Shown here in pieces: positions 8,445-16,360 of a stretch of 64,000 nucleotides of DNA. Source of the stretch: an uncultured Oscillospiraceae bacterium (lineage in GTDB: Bacteria > Bacillota > Clostridia > Oscillospirales > Oscillospiraceae); the NCBI GenBank assembly GCA_910578505.1, contig CAJTPV010000002.1, positions 62,001 through 126,000 of the forward strand, in the 5' to 3' direction. The position numbers and the translations under genes were made by a program. The notes beneath the pieces were generated by a model. The model was given only the letters and a program-made list of their open reading frames with translations, was not told where the DNA came from and searched no databases. Each line of letters begins with the position of its first letter. Position 1 is the stretch's first letter.

Positions 8445-9797
8445 ATGATAAAAAAGAGTTTACTGGTCCTGGCCGCCCTGCTGTGGGTCCTCACCGGCTG
8501 CGGACAGGAAAAAAACACCGCGGAGACGTCCTGGACCACCGCCCAGATGGCGGAGACCCTCTTTGCGCCGCAAAGCGGCTCCGGCAATTTTGAGCGGACC
8601 GCCGCCGGGGAGGCCGGTTTCGCGGACTACGTGTCCAATTACTACCATCTGGAGCCGGAGGACGTCGCAGATGGAACCATCCTCTATGCCGGGGGCGCCT
8701 CCGCGCTGGAGATCGCCGTGCTGGAAATGACCGGGGCGGACAGCGCAGAAGACGCGCGGAAGGCTTTGGAGACATACATAGAGGAGCGGACAGGGGCGTT
8801 TACGGGGTATCTCCCGGAGGAGGCCGCCCTTCTGGAGCAGTCCAGCGCCGTGAGCCGCGGGCCCTATGTGGCGCTGCTGATCTGCGAGGGACAGCAGGCC
8901 GCGCTGGAGACCTTCAACAGGTATTTTGAGGGAACCGAGCCGCCGGCGGAGAGCCCGCTCCCGCAAGGCGGTCAGGCTCCCGCCGCTCCCGTACAGCCTG
9001 CCGCCGCGCCGGAGCCGGAGGAGGACACGGAAGAAGGCGCGGACGCAGCGGAGACTGCCGGCGGCCCGGAGGAGACGCCGCTGCCGGAGGAGACCCCGCC
9101 GCCGGACGAGACAGAAAAGCCGGATACGGGCGCGCAGACCGAAGTACCTGCGCCGTCCGTCCCGGCGGAGGCCCCGGCCGCCGTCCCGGAAACACCGGAG
9201 CCGGAAAAGCCCTGGAGCTATGACCATGACCGGCTGCTGGCGGCGTGGAACGCAGGGGACTGGAGCCGCCTCCATACGCGGGACCGGGAAATCCTGGATG
9301 TGTGTGACAATGTGATCCAATCCTATATCAGCGCGGACATGTCGGACTACGACAAGGAGCTGGCTATCCACGACTGGATGATTGATTGGGGCAGCTATGA
9401 CTCCGACACCCTGAACCACCAGCAGAACGCACAGCCCAACCCGGACCACGACAACCCCTATGGGTTTTTGATCGGGAAGAAAGGCATTTGTCTGGGGTAT
9501 ACCTCCACCTTCCAGCTGTTTATGGACATGGTGGGCATCCCGTGCATGACCGTCCATGGGACCGCCTACAGCAAGACCCAGGAGCATGCCTGGAATATGG
9601 TGAGTCTGGACGGCGAGTGGTACTGCGTGGATGTCACCTGGGATGACCCGACCACCTATTCCTCGGTCTCCAGGATGACCGCCCATATGTATTTTAATGT
9701 GACCAGCGAATTCCTCCGGGGACGGGACCACCAGTGGGATGCGTCCTCCGTCAGTGAGGCCACCGCCACCACCTACGCCTGGAACCCCTATCAATAA
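8445..9797 (+). CDS. Lipoprotein with DUF4358 and transglutaminase-like domains
   Basis: 450 residues. A lipoprotein signal peptide (VLAALLWVLTGCG) is followed by a DUF4358-type domain (about residues 30-165). A Pro/Glu/Ala-rich linker of about 100 residues (about 165-265) looks like a cell-wall spacer. The C-terminal domain is transglutaminase-like with an apparent catalytic triad: C349 in GICLGYTSTF, H381 in EHAWNMV and D396 in CVDVTWDDP. Such surface proteins may act as cysteine peptidases or crosslinkers; the substrate is unknown. It has its own consensus promoter and a downstream hairpin, so it is likely a single-gene unit. The two-domain fusion is the unusual feature. Confidence 0.8.
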   Translation: MIKKSLLVLAALLWVLTGCGQEKNTAETSWTTAQMAETLFAPQSGSGNFERTAAGEAGFADYVSNYYHLEPEDVADGTILYAGGASALEIAVLEMTGADSAEDARKALETYIEERTGAFTGYLPEEAALLEQSSAVSRGPYVALLICEGQQAALETFNRYFEGTEPPAESPLPQGGQAPAAPVQPAAAPEPEEDTEEGADAAETAGGPEETPLPEETPPPDETEKPDTGAQTEVPAPSVPAEAPAAVPETPEPEKPWSYDHDRLLAAWNAGDWSRLHTRDREILDVCDNVIQSYISADMSDYDKELAIHDWMIDWGSYDSDTLNHQQNAQPNPDHDNPYGFLIGKKGICLGYTSTFQLFMDMVGIPCMTVHGTAYSKTQEHAWNMVSLDGEWYCVDVTWDDPTTYSSVSRMTAHMYFNVTSEFLRGRDHQWDASSVSEATATTYAWNPYQ

Positions 9798-9811
9798 GCG
9801 CACAATCGGCA

Positions 9812-9849
9812 AAGGAGCGGACTCCCCCTGTTATGGGGAGCCGCTCCTT
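9812..9849 (+). terminator. Terminator hairpin after the transglutaminase lipoprotein
   Basis: Stem 9812-9827 with 9835-9849 (aaggagcgg-type arms, one unpaired base), 7-nt loop, 15 bases after the stop. The T-run is weak. Confidence 0.6.
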
Positions 9850-9912
9850 GTCTGCGCCTGTAGCGGCAGCAAAGTGGTGGAAATTTCAAGACTGCTGTCG
9901 TGCTCCATCCGG

Positions 9913-10155
9913 TCAGAAATCGTGCCGGCTGCCGGTGTCTATGCCGAAGGCGTTAAGGGCAGAGACGATCTCCTCAATTTTCCGGAAGCAGTCAGGATCA
10001 TCCAATGCGGGGTCAGCGATGATTTGGCGGATCTTGCAGATTGCAGCATAGCACTGTCCCTCGACCACATCCTGCAGGCTGGCTCCGCCGGGGAAGGACA
10101 CTTCCACTTTGCTGTATTGCAGGGCGGCAGAGAGGATTTCAGCGTATAATTCCAT
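9913..10155 (-). CDS. Small protein of unknown function (80 aa)
   Basis: The start is taken at the ATG before ELYAEILSAALQYSK because aaaggag lies 9-10 bases upstream; an earlier ATG at 10179 lacks a ribosome site. It encodes an 80-residue acidic soluble protein ending GIDTGSRHDF, with alternating helix-like segments and no motif I recognise. It is divergent from the XRE regulator gene starting at 10246, with about 90 bases between, so the two may share control. Whether they form a functional pair cannot be read from sequence. Confidence 0.5.
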   Translation of the reverse strand: MELYAEILSAALQYSKVEVSFPGGASLQDVVEGQCYAAICKIRQIIADPALDDPDCFRKIEEIVSALNAFGIDTGSRHDF

Positions 10156-10245
10156 AAGTTTTTTCTCCTTTACTATCATGATGAATATTTTAGCCTTGAG
10201 AATAGGATATTGTCAAGGAAAATATTCGATATGGGAGTAAAGGCG

Positions 10246-10506
10246 ATGTGGGCAACCGGATATCAGGGGAACAAAAACGTCATCAGCGCTCGATTGAAGG
10301 CCCGGCGCAAACGGTGCAAGGTCACACAACAGGAGCTGGCTGCACGTATGCAGGTACTGGGCGTTAATATCGACCAGCGGTCTATCAGCAAAATTGAGCA
10401 CAATGACCGTGCGGTGACGGATTTTGAGCTGGCGTGTTTCTGCAAAGCGCTGCAGTGCACGGAGCAGGACCTGCTACAGGATTTTTATGAAAACCTAAAT
10501 GAATAA
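10246..10506 (+). CDS. XRE-family helix-turn-helix regulator
   Basis: 86 residues, nearly all a single lambda-repressor-like HTH: RLKARRKRCKVTQQELAARM, then SISKIEHNDRAVTDFELACF. The start is taken at ATG 10246 because gggag stands 8 bases upstream; a TTG at 10210 would add 12 poorly supported residues. There is no effector domain. Small XRE proteins of this kind control adjacent genes or act as antitoxins; the divergent 80-aa gene is the natural candidate partner. Confident for the fold only. Confidence 0.8.
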   Translation: MWATGYQGNKNVISARLKARRKRCKVTQQELAARMQVLGVNIDQRSISKIEHNDRAVTDFELACFCKALQCTEQDLLQDFYENLNE

Positions 10507-10636
10507 TGCATGCATATATTCATTTTTTGCATGCCGTCCACCCCTGCTCTTTTGGCAATCCTGCCGTTGTTTTCCGCTGAATGACAAAATTACAAGATTT
10601 GAAGTCAATATTTATACATTTTTGTACAAGTCTCCA

Positions 10637-10665
10637 TTGACAATTGTCCGCCGCTGTAGTATGCT
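10637..10665 (+). promoter_or_regulatory. Promoter of the amino-acid ABC operon
   Basis: TTGACA (10637-10642), 17-bp spacer, TATGCT (10660-10665), about 80 bases before the ATG at 10744. The leader contains a small hairpin with gccgcc/ggcggc arms around 10708-10725, just before the ribosome site. Confidence 0.65.
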
Positions 10666-10743
10666 CACATATGCTCTGGCCATCGGGCCGGAGGTTTGGA
10701 AGATCGCCGCCGGAGAGGCGGCAACGAAAGGAAGCTATTTGAA

Positions 10744-11598
10744 ATGAAAAAAGTATTTTCTCTGATTTTGGCCCTGACCCTGGTGCTGGCCCTGGCCGCC
10801 TGCGGCAGCTCCGGCAACAACGGCGGCGCTGGCAACAACGGCCAGGACAGCTCCCAGACCGCGGGCGGCGACGCCTCCGGCAGCGATGCTGTTGACGTCG
10901 GCAGCCTGGTGGTGGAGAGCGGCAAGCTGCACATGTCCACCAACGCATCCTTCCCTCCCTATGAGATGGTCGCCAACGACGGCAGCTTCGAGGGCATCGA
11001 CGTGGAGATCGCCACGCTGATCGCCGAGAAGATGGGCCTGGAGCTGGTGGTGGACGACATGGACTTCAACGCCGCCCTGGAGGCCGTGCAGAACGGCAAG
11101 AGCGACATCGCCATGGCCGGCATCACCGTCAACGAGGACCGTCTGGTCAACATGGACTTCACCACCTCCTACGCCACCGGCGTCCAGGTGATCATTGTCC
11201 CGGAGGACTCCCCCATCCAGACTGTTGACGACCTGTCCAACGCCGAGCTCATCGGCACCCAGGACGGCACCACCGGTTACATCTACTGCTCCGACACGCC
11301 GGAGAACGGCGGCTATGGCGAGGACCACGTGGTGGCCTATGAGAACGGCTCCGTGGCCGTGCAGGCCCTGCTGGCCGGCAAAGTGGACTGCGTGGTCATC
11401 GACAACGAGCCCGCCAAGGCCTATGTGGAGGCCAATCCCGGCCTGAAGATCCTGGACACCGAGTTCACCGTCGAGGATTACGCCATTGCCGTGAAGAAGG
11501 GCAGCGCCGATATGCTGGACCAGCTCAACAGCATCCTCAAGGAACTGACCGACGACGGTTCCATTCAGGCGATCATTGATAAGTACATTCAGGCGTAA
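10744..11598 (+). CDS. Amino-acid ABC transporter substrate-binding lipoprotein
   Basis: 284 residues. The signal peptide ends in a lipobox (LALAACG) and is followed by a Gly/Ser/Asn linker, which anchors the protein to the outer face of the membrane. The mature part is a family 3 (SBP_bac_3) receptor, with NASFPPYEM near its start and the GIDVEIATLIAEKMGLEL and SDIAMAGITVNEDR signatures of polar amino-acid binders. Start: ATG 10744 after aaaggaag. It is first in an operon with permease (11675) and ATPase (12435) genes. A hairpin with a short T-run at 11618-11637 probably cuts read-through, so more receptor than permease is made. Substrate specificity (cystine, glutamine or another polar residue) cannot be decided. 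Confidence 0.9.
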   Translation: MKKVFSLILALTLVLALAACGSSGNNGGAGNNGQDSSQTAGGDASGSDAVDVGSLVVESGKLHMSTNASFPPYEMVANDGSFEGIDVEIATLIAEKMGLELVVDDMDFNAALEAVQNGKSDIAMAGITVNEDRLVNMDFTTSYATGVQVIIVPEDSPIQTVDDLSNAELIGTQDGTTGYIYCSDTPENGGYGEDHVVAYENGSVAVQALLAGKVDCVVIDNEPAKAYVEANPGLKILDTEFTVEDYAIAVKKGSADMLDQLNSILKELTDDGSIQAIIDKYIQA

Positions 11599-11617
11599 CA
11601 GAAACAGGATACAGACG

Positions 11618-11638
11618 GGGCGGCTGATGCCGCCCTTT
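11618..11638 (+). terminator. Attenuating hairpin between receptor and permease genes
   Basis: Perfect 7-bp GC stem 11618-11624 with 11629-11635, TGAT loop, then TTT. It lies within an otherwise continuous ABC operon, a common way to overproduce the binding protein. Confidence 0.6.
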
Positions 11639-11674
11639 CTGATATAAAGAGATTGAGGAAAGGAAAGTGGTGTG

Positions 11675-12445
11675 ATGGGCTGGATCAACTGGTGTGAGCA
11701 GCTGCTGGAAACGGCGCGGGGCGGAGCGGTGCTGGGGCCCTGGGAGGAGCTGAACAAGGATTTTTATCAGGCCTTTGTACAGGAGGGCCGCTGGAACATG
11801 TATATCGAGGGCATCGGCAACACGCTGAAGGTGGCGGTGCTGGCCCTGATCTTAGGCTTTGTGCTGGGGCTGCTGGTAGCTATTGTGCGCACGTTCCACG
11901 ACCAGCGGCGGGAGGAGCGGTCCGGCCTGCTGCTGGGCCTCCTCAATGGCCTGTGCAGGATCTATACCACGGTCATCCGCGGCACGCCTATGATGGTACA
12001 GCTGCTGATCATGGGGTTTGTCATCTTCAAATCCAGCCGGAACCTGGTGGGCATTGCGGCGCTGTCCTTCGGCATCAACTCCGGCGCGTACGTGGCGGAG
12101 ATCATCCGGGGCGGCCTGATGAGCGTGGACGCCGGGCAGATGGAGGCCGGGCGGAGCCTGGGGTTGAACTACGTCCAGACCATGTGGCACATCATCATCC
12201 CCCAGGCCATCAAGAACATCCTGCCGGCCCTGGGCAACGAGCTGATCACCCTGTTGAAGGAGACGAGTATCGTCACAGTCATTGGCCTGCGGGACCTGAC
12301 CAAGGCCGCGCAGCTGATCACAGGCAAGATTTACGGCGGATTCATGCCCCTGTTCGGCGTGGCGCTGATCTATCTGGCCATGGTCATGGTGCTGGCCGCG
12401 CTGGTGAATAAACTGGAGAGGAGGCTGCGCAGCAGTGAGCGGTAA
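11675..12445 (+). CDS. Polar amino-acid ABC transporter permease
   Basis: 256 residues from ATG 11675 (a GTG one codon earlier is equally possible; aggaaag precedes both). HisM/GlnP-type permease with about five membrane helices, the entry motif IEGIGNTLKVAVLALILGF and the RGTPMMVQ segment. The EAA loop reads EAGRSLGLNYVQTMWHIIIPQAI, which docks to the ATPase. An apparent extra ~40-residue N-terminus precedes the first helix. Its 3' end overlaps the ATPase gene by 11 bases, indicating translational coupling. Confidence 0.9.
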   Translation: MGWINWCEQLLETARGGAVLGPWEELNKDFYQAFVQEGRWNMYIEGIGNTLKVAVLALILGFVLGLLVAIVRTFHDQRREERSGLLLGLLNGLCRIYTTVIRGTPMMVQLLIMGFVIFKSSRNLVGIAALSFGINSGAYVAEIIRGGLMSVDAGQMEAGRSLGLNYVQTMWHIIIPQAIKNILPALGNELITLLKETSIVTVIGLRDLTKAAQLITGKIYGGFMPLFGVALIYLAMVMVLAALVNKLERRLRSSER

Positions 12446-13184
12446 AGGCGAGGTACTCATCCGGGTGGAGAACCTGGAGAAGCATTTCAAGGGCGGACAG
12501 ATCCACGCCCTGAACGGCGTGACGGCGGACATCCGCCGGGGAGAAGTCGTGGTGGTCATCGGGCCCTCCGGGTCCGGCAAATCCACCTTCCTGCGGTGTC
12601 TGAACCTGCTGGAGCGGCCCACCGGCGGCAGCGTCACCTTTGACGGCGTGGACATCACGGACCCCAAGGTGAACATCGACATCCACCGGCAGAAGATGGG
12701 CATGGTGTTCCAGCACTTCAACCTGTTCCCCCACATGACGATTCTGGAGAACATGACCCTGGCCCCCGTCAAGGTGCTGAAGAAGAGCAGGGAGGAGGCG
12801 GAGCGGAAGGCCCTGTCCCTGCTGGAGCGGGTGGGTCTGGCGGACCGGGCCGCGGCCTATCCGGGCCAGCTGTCCGGCGGGCAGAAGCAGCGCATCGCCA
12901 TCGTGCGGGCACTGTGCATGGAGCCGGAGGTGATGCTCTTTGACGAGCCCACATCCGCCCTGGACCCGGAGATGGTGGGCGAGGTGCTGGAGGTCATGCG
13001 GGACCTGGCCAGAGAGGGTATGACCATGGTGGTGGTCACCCACGAGATGGGCTTCGCCCGCGAGGTGGGCAGCCGGGTCATCTTCATGGACGGCGGCGTC
13101 ATCCTGGAGGAGAACACCCCCCAGGAGCTGTTCGGGAATCCCTCCAGCGAGCGGCTGAAGGTGTTTCTGGCCAAGGTACTGTAA
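12435..13184 (+). CDS. glnQ: Polar amino-acid ABC transporter ATP-binding protein (GlnQ-like)
   Basis: 249 residues, GTG start inside the permease gene. Walker A GPSGSGKST (about 43-51), Q-loop in GMVFQHFNLFPH, signature LSGGQKQR, Walker B VMLFDEPTSALDPE and switch His in VVVTHEMGFAREV. The closing region (VILEENTPQELFGNP) is typical of GlnQ/HisP-type subunits. It powers uptake by the receptor and permease encoded just upstream. glnQ names the family, not a proven glutamine substrate. Confidence 0.92.
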   Translation: MSGKGEVLIRVENLEKHFKGGQIHALNGVTADIRRGEVVVVIGPSGSGKSTFLRCLNLLERPTGGSVTFDGVDITDPKVNIDIHRQKMGMVFQHFNLFPHMTILENMTLAPVKVLKKSREEAERKALSLLERVGLADRAAAYPGQLSGGQKQRIAIVRALCMEPEVMLFDEPTSALDPEMVGEVLEVMRDLAREGMTMVVVTHEMGFAREVGSRVIFMDGGVILEENTPQELFGNPSSERLKVFLAKVL

Positions 13185-13200
13185 TTTATGGAAAACAGGC

Positions 13201-13240
13201 GGCGGCAGTCAGGGAATTTTCTCTGACTGCCGCCTTGTCG
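13201..13240. terminator. Shared terminator of convergent ABC genes
   Basis: Perfect 12-bp stem 13201-13212 with 13223-13234 between the ATPase gene ending at 13184 (+) and the one ending at 13242 (-). It can serve both directions. Confidence 0.65.
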
Positions 13241-13241
13241 T

Positions 13242-14027
13242 TCAGGGCTTTTTCACCGGAAGACAGATGGTCCGCTCCGCGCCGTACCGGTCATGTACGG
13301 TCAGAACGTCCATTTCCATGCCGTACACGGCCTCCAGCGCCTGGGGCGTGATAACCTCCTTTGCTTTCCCAAAGGCCACCGCCTGCCCCTCCCGCAGCAG
13401 CAGCGCCTTGTCTGCCACAGAGACCGGGTCCTCCGGGCCGTGGGTGGAGAGCAGGACGCAATACCCCTGCCCGGCCAGCTCCCGCACCACGTCCATCAGC
13501 AGCTGGTGGTTGGCGTAATCCAGGCTGGCGGCGGGCTCGTCCATGAGGAACACCCCGGCATTCTGGCAGATGGCCCGGGCAATGAGGACCAGCTGCCGCT
13601 GCCCGCCGCTGAGGGCGGCGTAATTGCGGTTGGCCAGATGGGCCGCGTGCAGTTTTTCCAGCGCCGCGAAGGCTGCGTCACGATCCACGGTCCCTGGGGC
13701 CTCGAAGGCCGAAAAGTGGGACGCCCGCCCCATCGTCACCACCTCCAGCACGGTGTAGGCAAACACCGGCCTGTGGGACTGGGGGATATACGCCGCCAGA
13801 TTTGCCAGGGCCCTGGGCGGGAGGGAGGACACCTCCCGCCCGTCTATGCGGACGCTGCCCCTTCTGATCGGGAGGGCCCCCAGCACCAGGCGGAACAGGG
13901 TGGTTTTCCCGCAGCCGTTGGGCCCTAGAAGGCAGAGGATGTCTCCCGCGTCCGCCTGACAGCTCACGCCCCGGACCACGTCCCGGCCGCCGTACCCGCC
14001 GTAGATGTCCTGTATTTCCAGCAGCAT
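13242..14027 (-). CDS. Iron-chelate/corrinoid-type ABC transporter ATPase (FecE/BtuD-like)
   Basis: 261 residues. Walker A LLGPNGCGKTTL, signature ALSGGQRQLVLIARA, Walker B VFLMDEPAASLDYANHQLL and switch His in LLSTHGPEDP. The PNGCGKTTLF-type Walker A region and overall length match the FepC/FecE/BtuD class. The gene follows the FecCD-type permease by 4 bases on the same strand, with the receptor gene divergent at 15220. Ligand unknown: siderophore, heme or cobamide are all possible. Confidence 0.9.
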   Translation of the reverse strand: MLLEIQDIYGGYGGRDVVRGVSCQADAGDILCLLGPNGCGKTTLFRLVLGALPIRRGSVRIDGREVSSLPPRALANLAAYIPQSHRPVFAYTVLEVVTMGRASHFSAFEAPGTVDRDAAFAALEKLHAAHLANRNYAALSGGQRQLVLIARAICQNAGVFLMDEPAASLDYANHQLLMDVVRELAGQGYCVLLSTHGPEDPVSVADKALLLREGQAVAFGKAKEVITPQALEAVYGMEMDVLTVHDRYGAERTICLPVKKP

Positions 14028-14031
14028 ATCC

Positions 14032-15066
14032 TCACCGCCCCCTTCGCTTACAGATCAGGCAGATGAAAAACGGCGCGCCCGCGATGCTGGTCACCACCCC
14101 CAGGGGCAGCTCCAGGGACAGCAGGGACCGGGCCAGGCCGTCCATCAGCAGCAGATAGACCGCCCCCAGCAGGGCGCTGGCCGGCAGCAGCCGCCGGTAG
14201 TCCGCCCCCACCAGGGCCCGCGCCATGTGGGGCACCATCAGCCCCACCCAGCCGATGAGCCCCCCCAGGCACACGGCGGCGGCGCTGAGCAGGGTGGCGG
14301 AAAAAATCACCAGCAGCCGGCAGCGCCGGACGTTGACGCCCAGGCTGCCGGCCTCCTCCTCCTCCAATGTCAGCAGGTTGAGCCGCCAGCGCAGGGCCAG
14401 CAGGACCGCCAGTCCCACCCCCATGGGGACCGCGCTCCGGGCCAGGGAATCCAGGCTGGCGCGGGTCAGACTGCCCATGAGCCAGAAGGTAATCTGCTGC
14501 AGGGCGCCGTTGGGGTCGGAGACGTATTTGATCATGGTGACTCCGGCGTTGCACAGGGCCATGACCATGGAGCCGGCCAGCACCAGGCTCAATGTCTGGG
14601 TGTACGCCGCCCGCCGGCTGACCAGATACGTCAGGGCCACGGCGGCGATCCCCCCGGCGAAGGCGGCCAGCTGGATCAGCCAGCCGGGCGCGCCGCTGAA
14701 AATTGCCAGCGCCGCCCCCAGGCCCGCCCCGGAGGACACCCCCAGGATATCCGGCGAGACCAGCGGATTGCGGAACATGCCCTGATAGGCGGCTCCCGCC
14801 GCCGCCAGGGACGCGCCGATGCACACGGCGGACAGGATGCGGGGCAGCCGGATGCGCCAGAAGATGGTCGCCGCCTGGGGCTGGAGCTCCCCCCCGTACC
14901 CGAAGCGGGACAAAAAGGCCCGGAACACCTGGCCGGGGGTCAGCGGATAGTAGCCGATGCCAAAGGACAGGAGCACAGCGCCCCCCAGCGCCGCCAGCAG
15001 GGCCAGCAGTACCAGGCGGTACCGCCGCCGGGCGCGCCGCTCCTCTTCCCTGTAAAAAAACTCCAT
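14032..15066 (-). CDS. FecCD-family ABC transporter permease
   Basis: 344 residues from the ATG before EFFYREEERRARRRYR, where the basic N-terminus precedes the first helix. A much longer open frame upstream is an antisense shadow of the receptor gene. Eight to ten membrane helices are visible, with family landmarks RLPRILSAVCIGASLAAAG, GMFRNPLVSPDILGVSSGAG and GGLIGWVGLMVPHMAR. It forms a homodimeric channel in the inner membrane with the ATPase encoded just downstream. Confidence 0.9.
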   Translation of the reverse strand: MEFFYREEERRARRRYRLVLLALLAALGGAVLLSFGIGYYPLTPGQVFRAFLSRFGYGGELQPQAATIFWRIRLPRILSAVCIGASLAAAGAAYQGMFRNPLVSPDILGVSSGAGLGAALAIFSGAPGWLIQLAAFAGGIAAVALTYLVSRRAAYTQTLSLVLAGSMVMALCNAGVTMIKYVSDPNGALQQITFWLMGSLTRASLDSLARSAVPMGVGLAVLLALRWRLNLLTLEEEEAGSLGVNVRRCRLLVIFSATLLSAAAVCLGGLIGWVGLMVPHMARALVGADYRRLLPASALLGAVYLLLMDGLARSLLSLELPLGVVTSIAGAPFFICLICKRRGR

Positions 15067-15219
15067 GATCCCGCCCCCAACCTGCGCCCTTGACAGATGC
15101 CTGCTCCTGTGATACGCTTCCTGACAGTGCTGTGTCAAACAGCGATTCGTTTTCATCAACAGTATGCCACACCGCCGCCGGAATGTCAATTCCCGCCGCC
15201 TGTGGGGAGGAGGTTCCCT

Positions 15220-16269
15220 GTGAAAGCCACGAAAAGGATCCTGTCCGCCGTCCTGTGCCTGCTCCTTCTGGCGGCTGGCTGCGGACAGCCGGATGGGCCG
15301 CCGGAGCCGGACAGCCGCGAAATAACGGACATGGCCGGGCGCACGCTGGCCGTCCCCGCCGGCATCAAATCCGTATTTCCCACCGACCCCACCGCCGCCA
15401 TCTATCTGTATACCGTCGCGCCGGACAGGCTGCTGGGCTGGAATTACGCGCTCAACGATGTGGAGAAGCGCGTGATCCCGGAGAAATACCACAGCCTGCC
15501 CAACCTTGGCATGGGGGACGCTGTCAATTACGAGGCGGTCATTGCCGCCGGGCCGGACATGGCCCTCCAGGTCTCCGGCGGCGGCGCGGAGGACGCGGAG
15601 CAGGCGGACCGGCTGGCGGAGCGCCTGGGCATTCCCGTGGTGGTGGTCAGCGACCAGCTGGCGGACACCCCTGCCGCCTACCGCCTGCTGGGGGAGCTGT
15701 TGGGCGCGGAAGAGCAGGCGGAGGCTCTGGCCGCCTATGCGGCGGATACTCTGCAGGAGGCCGCAGAGATGCAGCTCCCTGAAGAGAAGCGGGTTCGGGT
15801 ATACTACGGCAACAAGGAGGACTCCCTGGAGACCGTCCCCGCCGGCTCCCTCCACGGGCAGGTGCTGGACCTGGCCGGGGCCGTCAATGTGGCGGACGTG
15901 GAGCTCAGCAGCGCCCGCGTGCGGATCTCCCTGGAGCAGCTGCTGGCCTGGGACCCGGACGTGATCGTGGTCAACGGGGAGCCCAAGGCCAGCCTCAGCG
16001 GCAGCGCCGCCGCCGCGGGAATATTGAACGACCCGGATTTCGCCGCCCTCACAGCTGTCCGAAACGGGGCGGTGTACGGCGCGCCCAGCGCGCCCTTCAG
16101 CTGGATCGAGCGTCCGCCGGGGCCCAACCGCATCATCGGCGTCCGCTGGCTGGCGGGGCTGCTCTACCCGGATGCGGCGGCCTATGACGTGGATGACGAG
16201 GTGCGGGAATTTTTCCGGCTGTTTTACCACGTGGAGCTGTCGGAGGAACAGCTGGATTGGCTGTTCTGA
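15220..16269 (+). CDS. ABC transporter substrate-binding lipoprotein (FecB/BtuF-like)
   Basis: 349 residues from GTG 15220, chosen because ggggaggagg lies 7 bases upstream and the signal peptide starts there; an ATG at 15097 would put non-signal residues in front. The lipobox is LLAAGCG. The mature part is a type III (helical backbone) receptor with REITDMAGRTLAVPAG and GMGDAVNYEAVIAAGPDM. It is divergent from its permease and ATPase genes over a 153-bp gap, in which I see no cobalamin riboswitch or clear Fur box. The ligand stays undefined. Confidence 0.88.
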   Translation: MKATKRILSAVLCLLLLAAGCGQPDGPPEPDSREITDMAGRTLAVPAGIKSVFPTDPTAAIYLYTVAPDRLLGWNYALNDVEKRVIPEKYHSLPNLGMGDAVNYEAVIAAGPDMALQVSGGGAEDAEQADRLAERLGIPVVVVSDQLADTPAAYRLLGELLGAEEQAEALAAYAADTLQEAAEMQLPEEKRVRVYYGNKEDSLETVPAGSLHGQVLDLAGAVNVADVELSSARVRISLEQLLAWDPDVIVVNGEPKASLSGSAAAAGILNDPDFAALTAVRNGAVYGAPSAPFSWIERPPGPNRIIGVRWLAGLLYPDAAAYDVDDEVREFFRLFYHVELSEEQLDWLF

Positions 16270-16306
16270 CCTCCCCTTGACCGCTGTGTGCAAAAAGAAA
16301 AAAGCG

Positions 16307-16341
16307 CCCGCGGACGGCACAGCCGTCCGCGGGTGGTTTTT
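16307..16341. terminator. Bidirectional terminator
   Basis: Perfect 12-bp stem 16307-16318 with 16322-16333, loop ACA. It has a T-run on the plus side (ggttttt) and an A-run on the left that serves as a T-run for the minus strand. It separates convergent genes ending at 16269 and 16361. Confidence 0.85.
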
Positions 16342-16360
16342 GCATGGAGGGAAGAATGGG

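Noticed and set aside
15067..15219. Possible cobalamin riboswitch or Fur box between the divergent iron/corrinoid transporter genes
   Set aside because: No B12-box-like core and no convincing Fur palindrome could be read in the 153 bases.
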